This document shows positions 6,152 to 8,425 of a stretch of DNA of 8,425 nt, one piece after another. A program made the position numbers and the translations under genes. The DNA lies in NCBI GenBank assembly GCA_049521915.1, contig JBEKOI010000176.1, positions 1-8,425 on the forward strand. The letters are read 5' to 3'. This DNA is from Bog-756 sp049521915. Its GTDB lineage: Bacteria; Actinomycetota; Acidimicrobiia; Acidimicrobiales; RAAP-2. The notes below the pieces were generated by a model that had not been told where the DNA came from, did not search any database, and worked only from the letters and a program-made list of their open reading frames with translations. Positions within the stretch are counted from its first letter, which is position 1. Each line of letters opens with the position of its first letter.

Positions 6152-6907
6152 TCAGAGATTCTTCCCGATCATGCCGCCGAGCACTCCGCCGACGCCGGCG
6201 TCGGCGGCCGGATGACCGTCGTCGTGGCGCAGGTAGGGCTCGAGGGCCTGGGCGAGGACCGGGACGGGCATGCTCTGCAGCCAGATGTTGCCCGGTCCGG
6301 TGAGGGCGACCAGATGGAACCCGTCATCGCCGAAGACCATGTTCTTGATGCCGGGGACCCGGGTGATGGTGAAACTGACCCGGTCCTCGAACAGCCCGAC
6401 GTGGCCGGGGTGGGCCAGCATGGTCTGACCCGCGGCCAGCTCATAGGAGATGATCTCGCCGGAGAGCTCGATCCAGGCCTGGCCGTCGCCTTCCAGGCGC
6501 TGGAGGATGAAGCCGTCGCCGCCGTAGATCCCACCCCGGAACGTCTGCTGCATGCCCACGGAGGGAACGATTCCGTCCGTCCCGCACACCCATCCGTGGC
6601 GGTGGACCAGATAGCCCTGCCCGGCCGAGATGGTCACCGGAAAGATCCGGCCCGGGAGCTTGGCGCCGAAGGCGACCATGCCCTGGCCACCCTGGGCCTC
6701 GTACCGGGTGAGAAAGACGCCACCTCCGCCCATGGCCCGCTTCAAGCCGCCCATCAGGCCCTTTTGCCCCCCGGTGGACGTCGACTGGGTCATCTGCACG
6801 TTGGCCGACATCCAGGAGAGCTCTCCGTGGGTGGACATGATCGATTCGCCGGTCTCGAGGATCATCTCCAGGAGCGGCATGGTGGTGCCCTTCACATCTG
6901 CTTGCAT
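6152..6907 (-). CDS. AIM24/TIGR00266-family protein
   Basis: The 251-aa product fits the AIM24 (TIGR00266) family, whose members form a double beta-roll-like fold. Early in the protein comes LETGESIMSTHGELSWM and a Gly-rich GLMGGLKRAMGGGGVF segment, as in most members, followed by FPVTISAGQGYLVHRHGWV, GGDGFILQRLEGDGQAWIELSGEI and a closing GPGNIWLQSMP. No signal peptide or membrane helix is seen, so it is probably cytoplasmic. Bacterial members have no established biochemical role; the yeast namesake is mitochondrial and affects inner-membrane organisation, which should not be transferred here. The start is ATG 6907, with GAGGAG (6918-6913) 5 nt upstream. The frame is open further up to 7090, but that stretch is Arg/Gly/Pro-rich and lies in the intergenic region. 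It ends facing the thioesterase gene and starts back-to-back with dxs. Confidence 0.92.
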   Translation of the reverse strand: MQADVKGTTMPLLEMILETGESIMSTHGELSWMSANVQMTQSTSTGGQKGLMGGLKRAMGGGGVFLTRYEAQGGQGMVAFGAKLPGRIFPVTISAGQGYLVHRHGWVCGTDGIVPSVGMQQTFRGGIYGGDGFILQRLEGDGQAWIELSGEIISYELAAGQTMLAHPGHVGLFEDRVSFTITRVPGIKNMVFGDDGFHLVALTGPGNIWLQSMPVPVLAQALEPYLRHDDGHPAADAGVGGVLGGMIGKNL

Positions 6908-6912
6908 CGGAT

Positions 6913-6918
6913 CTCCTC
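6913..6918 (-). promoter_or_regulatory. ribosome binding site of the AIM24 gene
   Basis: GAGGAG on the minus strand sits 5 nt before ATG 6907 and decides this start over the longer open frame. Confidence 0.75.
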
Positions 6919-7014
6919 GTCCTCTCGGAGCCTGGGAGCCAAGCTCGTCCTCACCTCTCCATCTTGCCCCCAGCCGCCGATCGGAATCGGGATCCTTGTC
7001 GGACACCCGTCCCC

Positions 7015-7060
7015 CCGGGCCGGGCCCGGCGGCCGGACCGGGGGTGGCCCGGCGGCCGGA
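7015..7060. repeat. very GC-rich intergenic block with a 15-nt direct repeat
   Basis: The 15-mer GGCCCGGCGGCCGGA occurs at 7023-7037 and again at 7046-7060 (offset 23). The block is almost entirely G and C, and CCGGGC (7015-7020) can pair with GCCCGG (7024-7029) around a 3-nt loop. It lies in the 236-nt gap between the divergent AIM24 and dxs genes, where no gene is seen. Function unknown; simple slippage or a structured leader of the AIM24 transcript are both possible. Confidence 0.55.
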
Positions 7061-7122
7061 TCGCCGTCCGCCCGTCTCCGGTCGTGCCATCGGGTGAAAG
7101 GGCCGCCGCCGTGGCGCGCTGG

Positions 7123-7128
7123 TAGCCT
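7123..7128 (+). promoter_or_regulatory. candidate -10 element of dxs
   Basis: TAGCCT fits the actinobacterial TANNNT -10 pattern. Transcription would start near 7135, only about 9 nt before ATG 7144, giving a nearly leaderless mRNA. A partial Shine-Dalgarno (TGAGG, 7128-7132) overlaps it and would be lost from such a transcript. No clear -35 is present at the usual distance. Confidence 0.4.
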
Positions 7129-7143
7129 GAGGCCAACGTACCC

Positions 7144-8425
7144 ATGCCGCCCATGATCCTCGAACAGATAGACAGTCCCGCCGACCTCAAGGACCTCTCG
7201 CCTGCGGAGCTGGCTACGTTGGCGTCGGAAATTCGCGACTTCATCGTCGGGGCGGTGACGGCCACCGGCGGGCATCTGGGCTCCAACCTCGGTGTGGTGG
7301 AGCTGACCCTGGCTCTCCACCGGACCTTCGACTCCCCGAACGACGCCATCCTGTGGGACACCGGGCACCAGGCCTACGTGCACAAATTGGTGACGGGCAG
7401 ACGATCGGCCTTCGCCCAGCTCCGTCAGGCGGGCGGGCTCTCCGGCTATCCGAACCGGACCGAATCCGAGCATGACTGGGTGGAGAACAGCCATGCCTCG
7501 ACCATCCTCAGCTACGCCCACGGCCTGGCCAGTGCCTTCGAGCTGCAGGGCGAGGACCGCCGGGTGGTGGCCGTCGTCGGGGACGGAGCCCTCACCGGCG
7601 GGATGGCCTACGAGGCCCTCAACAACCTCGGGCACTCCGGCAAGCCGGTGCTCATCGTCCTCAACGACAACGGCCGCTCCTACTCGCCGACTGTCTCCCG
7701 CCTGTCCCTCAGCCTCACCCATCTCAGGCTCAATCCGGCCTACATCCATGCCCGCCAGCGCATCCGGCACCTCATACGCGAACTGCCCGGTGTCGGCGAC
7801 CTGGCCTACTCGGGGGTGCACGGCCTGACCAGCGCCCTGCGCGAGGTGGTGACCCCCCATACGTTCTTCGAGGCCCTGGGCATCCGCTACGCCGGTCCCA
7901 TCGACGGCCACGACATCGCCGGCGTGGAGCAGGCCCTGGCCAACGCCTCCGAGTGGCCCGGCCCCATTGTCGTCCACGTCGTCACCCAGAAGGGTCGGGG
8001 CTACGCGCCGGCCGAGGAGGACGACGTGCAGCGCCTCCACGACGTGAAGGTGTCCGTGCCTCCCGCCGAGTTGCCCGCCGTGGCCGGACTGCCCCCCGTG
8101 GACAACCTGCTGCCCGCGGACGAGCCGGTCCCGGGTGCCGGCCAGGTTCCCGTGACGGCCCAGCTGCCGGTGACCACCTTCACCGACGCCTTCACCCGCG
8201 CCCTCCTGCGCCAGGCCGAGACCGATCCCCGGATCGTGGCCATCACCGCGGCCATGCCCGGCCCCACCGGCCTCCTGCCCTTCGAGGCCCGGTTCCCCGA
8301 CCGCTTCGTCGACGTGGGCATCGCCGAGCAGCACGCCGTCACCGCCGCCGCCGGCATGGCCATGGCCGGGATGCGCCCGGTGGTGGCCGTGTACTCCACC
8401 TTCTTCAGTCGGGCCTTCGACCAGG
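7144..8425 (+). CDS. dxs: 1-deoxy-D-xylulose-5-phosphate synthase, 5' part (cut by window end)
   Basis: Dxs condenses pyruvate and glyceraldehyde 3-phosphate, using thiamine diphosphate, to make DXP, the entry compound of the MEP isoprenoid pathway and a thiamine/pyridoxal precursor. The 427 residues visible include QIDSPADLKDLSP at the N-terminus, H44 in TGGHLGSNLG, DTGHQAYVHK, the thiamine diphosphate motif from G146-D147-G148 to N160-N161, ENSHAST, GPIDGHD, and the catalytic glutamate E395 in VGIAEQHAVT. The transketolase pyrimidine-binding domain is entered (YSTFFSRAFDQ) when the window ends; full-length enzymes are about 620-640 aa. The start is ATG 7144, because a stop (TAG 7123) lies just upstream in frame; ATG 7153 is an alternative. 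The linker between the first two domains (about 302-344) is Pro/Val/Ala-rich and lacks the usual FDPxTG-like segment. Divergent from the AIM24 gene. Confidence 0.96.
   Translation, partial: MPPMILEQIDSPADLKDLSPAELATLASEIRDFIVGAVTATGGHLGSNLGVVELTLALHRTFDSPNDAILWDTGHQAYVHKLVTGRRSAFAQLRQAGGLSGYPNRTESEHDWVENSHASTILSYAHGLASAFELQGEDRRVVAVVGDGALTGGMAYEALNNLGHSGKPVLIVLNDNGRSYSPTVSRLSLSLTHLRLNPAYIHARQRIRHLIRELPGVGDLAYSGVHGLTSALREVVTPHTFFEALGIRYAGPIDGHDIAGVEQALANASEWPGPIVVHVVTQKGRGYAPAEEDDVQRLHDVKVSVPPAELPAVAGLPPVDNLLPADEPVPGAGQVPVTAQLPVTTFTDAFTRALLRQAETDPRIVAITAAMPGPTGLLPFEARFPDRFVDVGIAEQHAVTAAAGMAMAGMRPVVAVYSTFFSRAFDQ

Noticed and set aside
5014..6303. Plus-strand open frame (429 aa) spanning tldD, the intergenic gap and the thioesterase gene
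   Set aside because: Crosses three features in the wrong frame and has Ser/Arg-rich low-complexity sequence.
6908..7090. N-terminal extension of the AIM24 gene
   Set aside because: The extension is Arg/Gly/Pro-rich, includes the repeat block, and a good Shine-Dalgarno precedes ATG 6907.
6892..8334. Minus-strand open frame (480 aa) opposite dxs
   Set aside because: Gly/His/Val-rich repeats typical of the complement of a GC-rich gene; dxs on the plus strand has all its catalytic motifs.

Overview
The window is high-GC bacterial DNA with dense, mostly G/C third codon positions. It uses GTG starts, 4-nt ATGA/GTGA gene overlaps and -10-like hexamers of the TANNNT type. Gene content (type IV pilus PilM/N/O without the outer-membrane parts PilP/PilQ, an actinobacterial-style dxs, an adjacent tldD-tldE pair, an AIM24 protein) suggests a monoderm Actinomycetota, plausibly Acidimicrobiia or a neighbouring deep-branching class. 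That taxonomy is inferred from style and gene content, not from a marker gene. No tRNA, rRNA, CRISPR array, insertion sequence or phage gene is seen.

Layout. Bases 1-356 hold no recognisable gene: a leader with short inverted repeats and a weak sigma28-like candidate promoter. From 357 to 2833 (+) lie two overlapping type IV pilus inner-membrane genes. The first is one reading frame fusing PilM (actin-like ATPase fold) to PilN (membrane-anchored ferredoxin-like protein). The second is PilO. Converging on them (-) is a tldD-tldE (pmbA) operon at 5681-2890, overlapping by GTGA and encoding the two halves of the TldD/TldE metallopeptidase. Divergent from tldD, a short (+) gene at 5750-6127 encodes a hotdog thioesterase of the FlK type. 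It converges on an AIM24/TIGR00266-family gene (- strand, 6907-6152). Divergent from that is the 5' part of dxs (7144 to the window end, +), the first enzyme of the MEP isoprenoid pathway, cut by the window edge.

How they work together. PilM-PilN and PilO should form the alignment platform linking the cytoplasmic pilus motors to the extracytoplasmic pilus base. TldD and TldE form one heteromeric peptidase. The thioesterase, AIM24 protein and Dxs are separate housekeeping or uncharacterised functions with no visible common pathway; they share divergent or convergent intergenic regions rather than operons.

The most notable item is the PilM-PilN fusion. Its domain order matches the type II secretion protein GspL, and the conserved PilN tail that docks on PilM in known systems is here covalently attached. 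A GTG codon sits exactly where a separate PilN would start. Ser/Thr-rich segments interrupt the extracytoplasmic parts of both pilus proteins.
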